This document shows positions 32,734 to 41,139 of a stretch of DNA of 64,000 nucleotides, one piece after another. The position numbers and the translations under genes are program-made. The stretch spans positions 4,667,776-4,731,775 of the forward strand of contig NZ_CP025746.1 in the NCBI RefSeq assembly GCF_004015185.1, in the 5' to 3' direction. The notes beneath the pieces are model-generated. The model was not told the origin of the DNA. It saw only the letters and a list, made by a program, of their open reading frames with translations, and searched no databases. The DNA comes from Clostridium manihotivorum (GTDB lineage: Bacteria > Bacillota > Clostridia > Clostridiales > Clostridiaceae). Every line of letters begins with the position of its first letter. The stretch's first letter is position 1.

Positions 32734-33812
32734 AAAGATTATTTTTCTTTATATTATCATTTCTTTTTATACTGAATTTGTACGGGTGTGACTATAAAGA
32801 TATTGATCGAAGAATTTTTATAGTAGCTATTGGGATTGATTCTATTAATGAAAAAGGTGATATAAAACTAACTATAAAAGGTGCAATTCCATCCAATACA
32901 AAGGTTAAAAGCTCTGATTTAAACTATAAGTTAGTGGATGTAGAAGCAGACTCTATTGGCGCTGCACTAAGAAAAGTAAAACAAAAGTTATCTTTAGAGC
33001 CAGATTATAGTCATATGAAAATACTAATCTTAGGGAAAAGTTTTTTTAATCAATCTCAGGATAACCTAAAACATATCGCTGCATTTTTTATAACAAGAAG
33101 AGATTTTCAAAACCTTATGTGGGTTACAGCAGCCAATCCATCAGCAAAAGAGCTATTAGATACCCAGTCTGTTACCGAAAACTATGCTGGTTCTGACTTG
33201 TTCCTAAGGTTCGGTCAAGGAGTTGATTCCCCTTATTCTTACAGAAAAAAGCTTTCTGAGCTATATACTCAGTTAAATACACCTGGACTTACTACTGCAA
33301 TACCAGTTCTTGAATTAGAAAATGACGGTATAAAAGAAAATGAGTTAGCCATATTAAGTAGGAATAGTAGACTGTCAATACTCTTGAAGAATGAGCAGGT
33401 TAAGATGTTTAATATACTAGCTAATAATAAAACAAACTCCGCATTTATATATGTTCCTACGGATGGTAACAAGATATTAGGCTTTAATCTTAAAAGTAGC
33501 AATACAAAATATTCTTTTATTAAACAGCCAGACCTTACTATTTGTAATGTTAATGTTAAACTAAAACTGTTAATAGAAGAAGGTACAGAGTTTAATATTG
33601 ATAGGAAGGAAGCTCTGAATATAATAGAAAATGAAATTGGGTGTAAAATCACTTATATACTTGAAAAGTTTAGGTTTGAAAATGTGGATCCTCTAAATCT
33701 ACAGTTAAATTATTGGCAGTACAATCCTTCATATTCCTTGTGTGATCAATGGCTTTCGGAGATATTGCCTAAAGTTCAGTTTAAAGTAAATGTAGTTGCA
33801 AAATTTGAATGA
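32730..33812 (+). CDS. Spore germination receptor subunit C lipoprotein (Ger(x)C family)
   Basis: 360-residue lipoprotein C subunit, anchored on the outer face of the inner spore membrane. A signal peptide with lipobox NLYGC puts the modified cysteine at residue 20, followed by DYKDIDRRIFIVAIGID, the standard Ger(x)C opening. The mid region SLEPDYSHMKILILGKSF and the LMWVTAANPSAKELLD block fit the three-domain GerC fold. The ATG at 32730 overlaps the B subunit stop by 4 bases; a longer frame upstream runs inside the B gene and is rejected. It completes a gerABC operon. Confidence 0.93.
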   Translation: MKRLFFFILSFLFILNLYGCDYKDIDRRIFIVAIGIDSINEKGDIKLTIKGAIPSNTKVKSSDLNYKLVDVEADSIGAALRKVKQKLSLEPDYSHMKILILGKSFFNQSQDNLKHIAAFFITRRDFQNLMWVTAANPSAKELLDTQSVTENYAGSDLFLRFGQGVDSPYSYRKKLSELYTQLNTPGLTTAIPVLELENDGIKENELAILSRNSRLSILLKNEQVKMFNILANNKTNSAFIYVPTDGNKILGFNLKSSNTKYSFIKQPDLTICNVNVKLKLLIEEGTEFNIDRKEALNIIENEIGCKITYILEKFRFENVDPLNLQLNYWQYNPSYSLCDQWLSEILPKVQFKVNVVAKFE

Positions 33813-33902
33813 AAAAATGCTGCACGCTAATCTTCCCCCTTGAAACACATAAGTTTAAGATTTATAATTGCTCCATATTATAAACATAGGAGGTGTTACG
33901 TC

Positions 33903-34055
33903 ATGAATAATGAACATTTAGAAAAGCTTAAACCTATGGAATATGCTGACATAGAAGGACAACAATTAAAGCGTTTAAGAGACCTAGAAACAGAATTCAA
34001 CGAAGAGTTTGGAACAGAATTTTATTTTATGGTAATGAAAAAAGGAAACAAATAA
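33903..34055 (+). CDS. Small conserved-looking hypothetical protein
   Basis: 50-residue acidic protein with a helical middle (KRLRDLETEFNEEFGTEFYFMVMKK). GGAGGTG lies 7 bases before ATG 33903, and a UUCG-loop terminator follows the stop, so this is a genuine one-gene unit. I do not recognise a family. It lies 90 bp after the germinant receptor operon and may be read through from it. Confidence 0.7.
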   Translation: MNNEHLEKLKPMEYADIEGQQLKRLRDLETEFNEEFGTEFYFMVMKKGNK

Positions 34056-34075
34056 GACACTTCGGTGTCTTTTTC
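34055..34075 (+). terminator. UUCG-loop terminator
   Basis: AGACAC-TTCG-GTGTCT stem with an extra-stable tetraloop followed by TTTTT. It overlaps the stop codon of the small gene. Confidence 0.92.
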
Positions 34076-34095
34076 ATTTCCCAAGAAATATTATC

Positions 34096-34539
34096 CTATT
34101 CACCTATCTCTTCTTTTATCTGCTTTTCTAATATGCCAAAACTCAAATCATGCTCAGATCCGTTAACCTTTAAAAAAGCCTTTGCTAGATCCTCAACTGT
34201 TGGTTCAAGTACTCCAAAGAATTGATCCATGGCAAACTCTCTCTTCTTGTCGTCTTCATTATCTCCAAATACTATATTTATCAAGCCTTCAATCATCTGA
34301 TCCATCCCCCACAACTTAAGGTGAAGTAGCTCATGAACTACTAACTCGTCCAGATTAGTACAAGTAGGTTTGCTGTTAATAAGTACCACCGCTTTTTTAT
34401 TAGAAGTATCCATCTTTATATCACCGGATTTTCTCCAAGGTTTATCAACAATCTTCAAAAATAAATCCCAATCCTCTAGCCTCAAAATCTTTTGCCACTT
34501 AATCATAAGTTCCTCTGTCTTTTTATAATCTACCACCAT
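34096..34539 (-). CDS. Putative zinc metalloprotease-like protein with HELLH motif
   Basis: 147-residue soluble protein. A gluzincin-type zinc motif HELLHLKLWG (about 69-78) follows a conserved-looking NLDELVV helix. The N-terminal part has WQKILRLEDWDLFLKIV, an arrangement seen in small SprT-like or phage-type metallopeptidases of unknown substrate. GGGGGA precedes ATG 34539. The third zinc ligand is not obvious, though an acidic stretch GDNEDDKKREFAMDQ follows. Activity is inferred from the motif only. It stands alone, convergent with the small gene at 33903. Confidence 0.65.
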   Translation of the reverse strand: MVVDYKKTEELMIKWQKILRLEDWDLFLKIVDKPWRKSGDIKMDTSNKKAVVLINSKPTCTNLDELVVHELLHLKLWGMDQMIEGLINIVFGDNEDDKKREFAMDQFFGVLEPTVEDLAKAFLKVNGSEHDLSFGILEKQIKEEIGE

Positions 34540-34870
34540 TTAAAATTCCCCCATTTTAATTCTCAGTTTCCACTTTTATAAAATATACCTATTTATATAA
34601 TTTCTGTATTCATTAAATTATATATCAAAACACTAAATATGTAAATAAATGCAAAAACCATGATTATGTTACGCTATAGAATTCCTACGGTAAGTCAACT
34701 TCAGCCATTTTTTAAGTACTCCTGTGCTTCACAATATAGTTTGATAAGCCATATAATATCACCAGTTAATATCTACAAATTATGTTGCATATATCCAGGA
34801 ATGTATTAATATATAACTATGAGTAATCATCCTTTTGACATAAATAGAAAGCTATTTAATGGAGGGTATT
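34540..34870. other. Intergenic region
   Basis: About 330 bp, A+T rich, with no gene or repeat that I can support. It contains the promoter regions of the divergent genes on each side. Confidence 0.4.
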
Positions 34871-35278
34871 TTGAATAAAAAACATTATATCACTATCTTT
34901 ATTCTAACAATATTGATAATCTTATTAACCTTGAGCTTAAGTAATATTAACTTAAATCCTGAAATATCTTATAAAAACAACTCCTATGCAGGGGAAAATG
35001 AAGATTGGACTGTTTCTCTTGACGTAAGAGATACATTTCTCAAGATTAACATTACACCTAAAAACTTAGTACTAGATAAGGACTCTAAAATTCAATGTAT
35101 GTTTAAAACCTCCCGTAGATATACAAGTTCAGGAACTCTTTATTACGGTAATACAAGAAAGAGCTTTATGGCTTCATTATCATTGATTAATTATCCTATA
35201 AATTATAAAGATGAGATTGTCACTGTAACCTACAATAATAAAGAAGAACAAATAAGCTTACATCCTATAATTAAATAA
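34871..35278 (+). CDS. Hypothetical secreted or membrane-anchored protein
   Basis: 135-residue protein. One hydrophobic N-terminal segment (YITIFILTILIILLTLSL) acts as signal or anchor, followed by a polar extracellular domain with beta-strand character (WTVSLDVRDTFLKINITPKN, SSGTLYYGNTRKSF). The frame begins at an ATG that overlaps GGAGGG; the TTG at 34871, 4 bases after it, is the more likely start. No family recognised. It stands alone. Confidence 0.6.
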   Translation: MNKKHYITIFILTILIILLTLSLSNINLNPEISYKNNSYAGENEDWTVSLDVRDTFLKINITPKNLVLDKDSKIQCMFKTSRRYTSSGTLYYGNTRKSFMASLSLINYPINYKDEIVTVTYNNKEEQISLHPIIK

Positions 35279-35466
35279 ACTGTCTAGCTATGACTAAAGG
35301 CTATTGAGGCCTTGAAAATATGATATTTACTCAAATTACAGTATATTTTTAGGTAAAATACAGTGATTGCTGTATAATATCTGCTATATTCAGATAAAAA
35401 GTAATATTACATTTACATTCAGAGGATATTGTTACTAAAAATGATACTAATATAATTACTATATGC

Positions 35467-35492
35467 AAGGATTTAATCCTAGGTAAATCCTT
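35467..35492. promoter_or_regulatory. Palindrome upstream of the DUF1871-like gene
   Basis: AAGGATTTA / TAAATCCTT, 9-bp arms around ATCCTAGG, ending about 30 bp before the ATG. Candidate operator or leader hairpin; no regulator is known. Confidence 0.4.
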
Positions 35493-35524
35493 AAGTCCCA
35501 GAAATATAAATCGGAGGTGTTAAC

Positions 35525-35782
35525 ATGATTAATTTTGCAGCCACAAAAAAAGTAATAGATTTATGGGATCCCTTTGGACTCATAGATTTCATTACACCAA
35601 ATGAATATGATAGAGAGATAAAAAGAATAGTTGAGAAAGCTAATAAAACCAATGCTCTTACTTCTGAAATACTTGCGAATATAATAATCGATGTCTTCAC
35701 TAAAAGCTTTAGTGGGCTTTTTGAAAAGCATGAAGCCGAATGCTTAGAAATAGCCAGAAAGGTTTTAGAATCTTATAAATAA
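35525..35782 (+). CDS. DUF1871-like small protein
   Basis: 85-residue soluble, acidic protein. The opening KKVIDLWDPFGLIDFITPNEYD (in two halves around LWDPFGL) matches the pattern of DUF1871/YugE-type proteins of unknown function, and length fits. GGAGGTG lies 6 bases before the ATG. Family members are often found near toxin-immunity or stress genes, but nothing here shows a role. Confidence 0.7.
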   Translation: MINFAATKKVIDLWDPFGLIDFITPNEYDREIKRIVEKANKTNALTSEILANIIIDVFTKSFSGLFEKHEAECLEIARKVLESYK

Positions 35783-35831
35783 GATATTTCTATTTAGCAA
35801 GGAATACTTTTTTGGCTTCAATGTAATCTAC

Positions 35832-36130
35832 CTATATTTCTATATAATGTTCCAGTGATTGCTCAACATTTGTTTTTATTGACATAATATCATCTAAGAA
35901 TACATCTATTAAAAGTTTGCCCTCCATTTGATATAATTGTTTTATGACTTTTGCACCAAATTTCTGATAAAAACTATTTGATTTTGAGTAATGATGATTA
36001 TATGTAACAATTTTTCTACGTCTTTGTTAACATAAAAATCGAGAGTATATTTAAGTAGCTTAATAGAAACACCTCTGTTTCTATGCTCAGGATATACCCA
36101 TAGTCCATTTAGTCTAATATACTATGTTTT
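35832..36130 (-). pseudogene. Broken GNAT acetyltransferase
   Basis: Translation of the minus strand gives a GNAT acetyl-CoA loop (LNGLWVYPEHRNRGVSIKLL) in one frame and the GNAT C-terminal part (HYSKSNSFYQKFGAKVI) in another, ending at a TAG at 35832-35834. A frameshift separates the two, an in-frame TAG precedes the first, and the N-terminal half is absent. It is therefore a decayed gene. It lies between the DUF1871-like gene and the thioesterase gene. Confidence 0.75.
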
Positions 36131-36167
36131 ATCAATATTTTTCATTCATACAGTCATTAAAATTTGG

Positions 36168-36875
36168 TTAAGCCTGAAAATTATCTTTAACTAATGTATT
36201 ATTTATAATTTCAGTTATACTTTCCACATTATCATTTATAAAAAAATGATTTCCATCAAAATTGTAAACCTTAAAACCTTTACCTCCATGATCTTTCCAA
36301 GCTAGTATCTCCTCTTTAGTTATATAATCTTTTTCCCCATTAAAAATTGAAATATCACATTTGATCTTCTCTTTCATTTCTTTATAAATATACTTTTCCA
36401 ACATTTTAAAGTCACTTCTAAGAATTGGAGTAAACAAACGAAGCAACTCTTCATTTTCTGCTACCTCTTGTGGAGTGCCACCTAGCTTAATTACTTCTTT
36501 AATAAACTCTTCATCAGGTAATGTATATATCTGTCTTTTCGTTCTGGGTATGCTAGGTGCCTGATATCCTGAAAAAAACATGTGCTTTGGCGTATTAAGT
36601 TTTTCATTACGTATTTTATAGTATAACTCATAAGCTAAAACACTACCCATGCTATGTCCATATATAGCATACTCATCCTGTAGTATCTGATCTTTTATAT
36701 TTTCAAATATATCTTCAACAGCTTCTTCCAAGCTTTCATAAAACTCTTCACCGAACCGCTTTCCTCTACCTTTTAGTTCTATAGGTACTAGCTTTATTGA
36801 AGAATTTAGATGCCTTTTCCATCTATAATATATAGCTTCTGATCCACCTGCATATGGCAAACAAAATAATATCAT
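36168..36875 (-). CDS. Type II thioesterase (GrsT/SrfD-like)
   Basis: 235-residue alpha/beta hydrolase of the type II thioesterase family, which removes wrong acyl groups from the phosphopantetheine arms of nonribosomal peptide and polyketide synthases. It opens with FCLPYAGGSEAIYYRW, the family start. The nucleophile motif is GHSMG in YAIYGHSMGSVLAYEL, and the catalytic His is in NFDGNHFFI near the C-terminus. GGAGGG stands before ATG 36875; a longer frame overlaps the neighbour. It lies immediately after an Sfp-type transferase gene in the same direction. No synthetase is in the window. Confidence 0.9.
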   Translation of the reverse strand: MILFCLPYAGGSEAIYYRWKRHLNSSIKLVPIELKGRGKRFGEEFYESLEEAVEDIFENIKDQILQDEYAIYGHSMGSVLAYELYYKIRNEKLNTPKHMFFSGYQAPSIPRTKRQIYTLPDEEFIKEVIKLGGTPQEVAENEELLRLFTPILRSDFKMLEKYIYKEMKEKIKCDISIFNGEKDYITKEEILAWKDHGGKGFKVYNFDGNHFFINDNVESITEIINNTLVKDNFQA

Positions 36876-36891
36876 CGAATTATCCCTCCAC

Positions 36892-37593
36892 TTATTCAAT
36901 ATTAACCCCCGTATATTTATCAATTAGACATTTTTGATCTAATCTTATTATGTTATTACATATTTCTTTACTTATTGAACATACAGCTACCTTATATCCT
37001 GAATCTATATTAAACAACTTAAAGGCATGCTGAGTATATTCATTATGCTTAATAACTTTAATATCCTTAGACTGATCTATTTGAATGGAAAATGAACTTA
37101 AAGGTATCGATAAACCTTGTCCACAACATTTAATATAACTCTCTTTTAAAGTCAATATTTCGTAAAACCTATTTAAACTAAATTTCAATTCTTTGCTTAC
37201 AATATACTCAAACTCTTCTTCTGTAAAAAAGCTTTTAACTATGCCCTCACAATCAATAGGCTTTATCTCTTCAACATCAACTCCTATAGGCTTATCATCA
37301 ATAGCACATAACACATACTCTCCAGAATGGGATATGTTAAAATTAAAGCTAGGATAACTTTCCAAATAAGGCTTACCATATTGATTTTTATTAAAGCTTA
37401 TACATTTGTTGTGAATATTTAAATTATCTATAACTATTGTTCTTATTAATATTTCCCCAATTAATGTCCTAATTTTATCTTTTGTATTAATAAATTTCTC
37501 AATCCTACACTTCTTTTCTGAATCAATTAGCTCATAAAGCTCGTCCATCTTCTCTTTACTTATCTCAGAAATTTTCACAGCATATATTTTCAT
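36892..37593 (-). CDS. 4'-phosphopantetheinyl transferase (Sfp family)
   Basis: 233-residue Sfp-type enzyme that moves phosphopantetheine from CoA to carrier-protein serines. Signature motifs: NISHSGEYVLCAI (about 94-106), the magnesium site IGVDVEEIK (about 112-120), and LTLKESYIKCCGQGL (about 158-172) corresponding to W-x-x-KES. It belongs with the thioesterase gene that starts 17 bp after its stop, so the pair looks like the accessory end of a nonribosomal peptide or polyketide cluster. The synthetase itself is missing here, so either it is elsewhere in the genome or was lost. Confidence 0.92.
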   Translation of the reverse strand: MKIYAVKISEISKEKMDELYELIDSEKKCRIEKFINTKDKIRTLIGEILIRTIVIDNLNIHNKCISFNKNQYGKPYLESYPSFNFNISHSGEYVLCAIDDKPIGVDVEEIKPIDCEGIVKSFFTEEEFEYIVSKELKFSLNRFYEILTLKESYIKCCGQGLSIPLSSFSIQIDQSKDIKVIKHNEYTQHAFKLFNIDSGYKVAVCSISKEICNNIIRLDQKCLIDKYTGVNIE

Positions 37594-37735
37594 AAAACAC
37601 CTTTTTATATTTTCCTCTAACCTTATCGCATATATTTTTTGTAATTATTAACAATAAATCCATTATAATATAACAGACCATATTTTTAAATAATTATGCC
37701 CGTATATATTGACATTTTATTGTAAAAAAATAAAA

Positions 37736-37751
37736 GTAGGGTTTCCCCTAC
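37736..37751 (-). terminator. Terminator of the truncated YcxB-like gene
   Basis: GTAGGG-TTTC-CCCTAC stem; on the minus strand TTTTATTTTTTTAC follows. It lies about 60 bp after the stop codon of the YcxB-like remnant. Confidence 0.85.
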
Positions 37752-37811
37752 CTCAAGCTTTATAAAACTTAAATATTAATAACATAGATAGAGATTAGAA
37801 TTACTAAAATA

Positions 37812-38004
37812 CTATCCTAGGTCTACTTTTGTTTTTGAACTTACATTCTTTTCTATAATTTCTTTAAAAATTATAATATCATTTTCATCTTCAAAAAATC
37901 TTCTAGGTATTACAACAGCATTCCTTTTAGATACTGTAAATATAAATATATCATTATATTCATTTATATTAGTGAAATCATCCCACTTTACAATTGTGTT
38001 ACCG
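37812..38004 (-). pseudogene. YcxB-like protein, C-terminal remnant cut by IS607-type element
   Basis: About 63 codons on the minus strand with the YcxB-type C-terminal pattern: KWDDFTNINEYNDIFIF, then AVVIPRRFFEDE, ending at TAG 37812-37814. The upstream part of the gene is missing where the IS607-type element begins. On the other side of the element (about 39842) a ribosome-site-like AAGGAGG on the minus strand is left without a gene. The family has an N-terminal pair of membrane helices that is absent here. Function of the family is unknown. Confidence 0.65.
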
Positions 38005-38160
38005 TTACATAAAATCTACTAAAATCTAATATTTAGAGATTTATTCCTTATTCAACGCAACCTGTTTTGTCATAAGACTACTCCAGTTTGATATGTTGCT
38101 CCAAAGGCTTAAAATCCTGCGTAACGCACAGTACATATCAGCACTATCTTGTTAGTGATA

Positions 38161-39306
38161 TTATGCTGATTTTTTATACCTTGAAAGATTTATTGAAGCA
38201 TTTTTGTCCCTATCCATCTGAGCATTACATGATGGACAAACAAAAACTCTGTCTTTAAGTTTTAAATCTTTCTTTATTGCGCCACAACAAGAACAAGTTT
38301 TGCTTGAAGGATAAAACCTATCTGCTTTTACAAATTCAATGCCATTAAATTTACTCTTATATTCTAAGATACTAATAAACTTATGGAAACATTGTTCTTG
38401 TATAGCCTTTGATAAGTGTTTATTTTTAAGCATACCCTTTACATTTAAATCTTCAACAACTATTCTGCTTGGCTTGGTTTTCACTATTGCAGTTGTTGTT
38501 TGATGAATATGATTTAAACGTATATTTGAAAGCCTTCTTTGAATAAGTTTTAATTCTCTTTCGAGTTTTTTAATATTATTAGTTTTAGTAAATTTATAAC
38601 GGTTTTCACCTTCCTTTCCTATTCGAATTTTTCCATCTTCATATTTTCTTGAAACTTGTTTCTGCTTTCTTTTTAACTTCTTTTTTAGTCTTTTCACTTC
38701 TTTAGCTTTGTTAATATTTTTAAATGGTTTATCTATATTTGAAACTATTGCTAAATCTTTTAATCCTAAATCCACACCTATTGATATATCTGTATTTTCT
38801 GATATAGTTTCTTCTTTTTCTATGCCTATAGATATATACCAAAACTTACCGTCAAAACTTATTCTTGGATTAATATATTTAATATCTGTAGGTATTTGCT
38901 CTACTGTTTTAATCCAACCTACTTTTTCAATTAATACTAAATTTTCTTTAACTTTTAGTTTATCTGTATCATTATAGAATGAAGGTTTGCTTTTTCTTCT
39001 GCTCTTAAATCTTGGTTTATCAGCTAACCCTTTAAAGAAATTTTTATAAGCATTACAACCATCTTTTACAGCCTGTTTGGCTACATTATTAGATACTTCA
39101 TTAAGCCAGTTAAGTTCTGATTTCTTTAAAATAGTTAAATCTTTTCTTAAATCTCCATCTTTTATAAACTTGCCACCATTTTTGTGATTTTCTTCTTGTC
39201 TTGCAAGTGTCCAATTATAAATATATCTTGCAGTACCAACAGACTGCCATAATTTTTGTTCTTGCTCTATATTCGGAATAATTCTAACTTTCTTCGCCAG
39301 TATCAT
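38161..39306 (-). CDS. tnpB: TnpB RNA-guided endonuclease (IS200/IS605/IS607 accessory)
   Basis: 381-residue TnpB, the small ancestor of Cas12 that uses a guide RNA from the element's end to cut DNA and help retain the transposon. The RuvC-like catalytic residues are all visible: D in SIGVDLGLKDLAI, E in RIVVEDLNVKGM, and D in AQMDRDKNASINL. The zinc finger CSCCGAIKK...CPSC is between the last two. The N-terminus has the KVRIIPNIEQEQKLW helix. The protein is full length. The guide (omega) RNA is expected from the 3' end of this gene through about 38010. It overlaps the end of tnpA by about 23 bases. Confidence 0.94.
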   Translation of the reverse strand: MILAKKVRIIPNIEQEQKLWQSVGTARYIYNWTLARQEENHKNGGKFIKDGDLRKDLTILKKSELNWLNEVSNNVAKQAVKDGCNAYKNFFKGLADKPRFKSRRKSKPSFYNDTDKLKVKENLVLIEKVGWIKTVEQIPTDIKYINPRISFDGKFWYISIGIEKEETISENTDISIGVDLGLKDLAIVSNIDKPFKNINKAKEVKRLKKKLKRKQKQVSRKYEDGKIRIGKEGENRYKFTKTNNIKKLERELKLIQRRLSNIRLNHIHQTTTAIVKTKPSRIVVEDLNVKGMLKNKHLSKAIQEQCFHKFISILEYKSKFNGIEFVKADRFYPSSKTCSCCGAIKKDLKLKDRVFVCPSCNAQMDRDKNASINLSRYKKSA

Positions 39307-39746
39307 TCTCTAACAGCTCCCTAATCATTTTCTTTGCTTTATTGGCTCTTTTGCCTTGCAACCTACAACTAAAAACTGTAACAATTTGAATTAAATCCTC
39401 AACTAATTCCTGTTCTTCTGTTTTTTCAGTGTTATCTATGATTTCGATATCAGTCCCATACTTATCACATAGATTTTCTATTATTTCAAACCCAAATCTC
39501 AGTAACCTATCTTGCTAAATCATCTTTTTGTTTATTACTTGATACTCTACAATATCCAATTACTTTTTTAGTTCTCTTAACAATTGGCACTTGCAAAACT
39601 TGATTAATTTGTTGTTCAGAATAATAACGGTGTCCACCTTCTGTTATATGATGTGGTTTTAACTTTCCTTCATTATCCCACAATCTTAAAGTTTGAATAC
39701 TTTTTCCCACTAATTTTGAGAATTGACCCATTGTATAATACTTCAT
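39284..39746 (-). pseudogene. tnpA: IS607-type TnpA serine recombinase with internal deletion
   Basis: The first 79 codons (39507-39746) encode a MerR-like HTH (MGQFSKLVGKSIQTLRLWD) followed by the catalytic start VIGYCRVSSNKQKDDLAR of an IS607 transposase. A TAG then stops the frame. The C-terminal part resumes in another frame with LLRFGFEIIENLCDKYG and FSCRLQGKRANKAKKMI, ending at 39284. About 50-55 residues between them, the core of the resolvase domain, are missing compared with the roughly 200-residue family. The transposase is dead, so the element could move only with help in trans. Confidence 0.85.
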
Positions 39747-39957
39747 GCTATCACCTCTTTACACATATTATGACAACATAAAACTAACAATATTCCAATA
39801 TATTTTAGTGGGTTTTAGTAGGTGTTTTAAAACTGTTGTATGCCTCCTTGTAAAAACGTTAGAAAGATATTTTTCATCTATTTAAATATATTAACTCATC
39901 TTCCCTTAGATTCATAGCTCTTACCGATGAACTTTTCAGTTTTTAAAATTGATATTA

Positions 39958-40449
39958 TTATAAATACTGTTTTCCTGTTGCTATATCAAGTCCTAACCCT
40001 TTTTTTTGAATGATGTATGAATGTGCATTTTCATTACTTCCTTTAAGCACACCAATTCTATAATCTGAAAAATTTAATAACCCAATTAGTATCTTCGGTA
40101 TTTCTTTATTCCATTCAACATTCTCTAAGCAATAAGGGAAATATATTTCTGGATTCTCAGTATGAAAGTAAATAGCATCATTATATCCATTACTCCCATC
40201 TAAATATATCCATGTTTGAAACTTTCTATCACTTTCCTTCGTTTGTTCATCTATTTTATCAAAAATCCTAATATAATTCAAAATGTGAATTTTCCTGTGC
40301 TTGTCACTTATAGAAGTTATTCCATCCCAATCTAGATGAGCATGCCACATTCCATACCAAGACTCTTCAGATAAGTCAATAATAAAATTCCTTACAGTCT
40401 TTTCTATATGCCTATAATGCTTTTTTAGATCTCTTGTTTCTTTTTTCAT
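39958..40449 (-). CDS. Hypothetical protein
   Basis: 163-residue soluble protein, charged at the N-terminus (KKETRDLKKHYRHIEK) with aromatic-rich segments (SWYGMWHAHLDWDG, FQTWIYLDGSNGYNDAIYFH). GAGGT is 8 bases before ATG 40449; an ATG two codons earlier is too close. I do not recognise the family. It sits in an accessory region between an IS607-type element and a broken hydrolase. An immunity or antitoxin-like role is possible from context, not from sequence. Confidence 0.65.
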   Translation of the reverse strand: MKKETRDLKKHYRHIEKTVRNFIIDLSEESWYGMWHAHLDWDGITSISDKHRKIHILNYIRIFDKIDEQTKESDRKFQTWIYLDGSNGYNDAIYFHTENPEIYFPYCLENVEWNKEIPKILIGLLNFSDYRIGVLKGSNENAHSYIIQKKGLGLDIATGKQYL

Positions 40450-41139
40450 TAACATTTACCTCAATTAAATATTTAGTACATAAGACAAATTGTTAACATT
40501 ATATTCTTATTATATAATTTATTCATTAACTTTTATTGATTTATAGCTCAAACTGGTTCTCTCGCAATTTTGGTAAAGTTATAACATAGTGTATCAAGCT
40601 GGTATAAACACTGTCTTTCTATCCAGTACCACCCTAGAAATGTATAATTTTACTTCTCAAAATATCGAAGTTGCATCTTCAATAGCTTGTACGTTTCATG
40701 CCTTTGACCTTGTTCACCATTATAGGGAACCAACTCCAACTATTAATTTATACATGCCATAAAATCCCCAGAAGCCTGGATTTTATAACAAGTATAAATT
40801 AAGTTTTCATATAGGTTCCCTATACTTCAGGAAGTCCATTAGTAAATTTAATACTGATGCTATTTTTAACTTACGAAATATCATTCTCTATTCCATATAT
40901 GTATGAACTTAACTCTGAAATATTAAAATCCTTAGCCTTATTTATCTAGGTTTCTAATGTGATAGAACCAAAAGTTAGTTGACAATCTACACCTAGTAAA
41001 GCACATTACTTCCTTACTAGGATATTTTAATATTCTTTTTGAAAGTATTAAAGATCCTAAAATTTTGACGCTTATAAAGAATGTTAAGTATATTATGTAA
41101 TTCAAAACATTTTTATCACATAATATATACTATATTAAG
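40450..41139. other. Gene-free accessory stretch
   Basis: 690 bp without a supportable gene. It contains repeat family 1 copy E (40721-40824). The rest is A+T rich with many stops in all frames. Confidence 0.45.
40721..40824. repeat. Dispersed repeat family 1, copy E
   Basis: 104 bp with perfect 11-bp terminal inverted repeats TATAGGGAACC / GGTTCCCTATA and central AAAATCCC ... GGATTTT hairpin (one GCC-to-GCCT variation in the loop edge). With copy C this is the best reference for the family. Confidence 0.9.

Larger units (their letters stand above)
38008..39826 (-). mobile_element. IS607-type insertion element
   Basis: Contains tnpA (serine-recombinase transposase, damaged) followed by tnpB. 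The outer sequences share short repeated motifs: AAAATCTACTAAAATC on the left and TTTTAGTGGGTTTTAGTAGG on the right, which are complementary in part. IS607 elements make no target duplication and have no long terminal repeats, so the ends given are approximate. It interrupts a YcxB-like gene. Confidence 0.7.
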
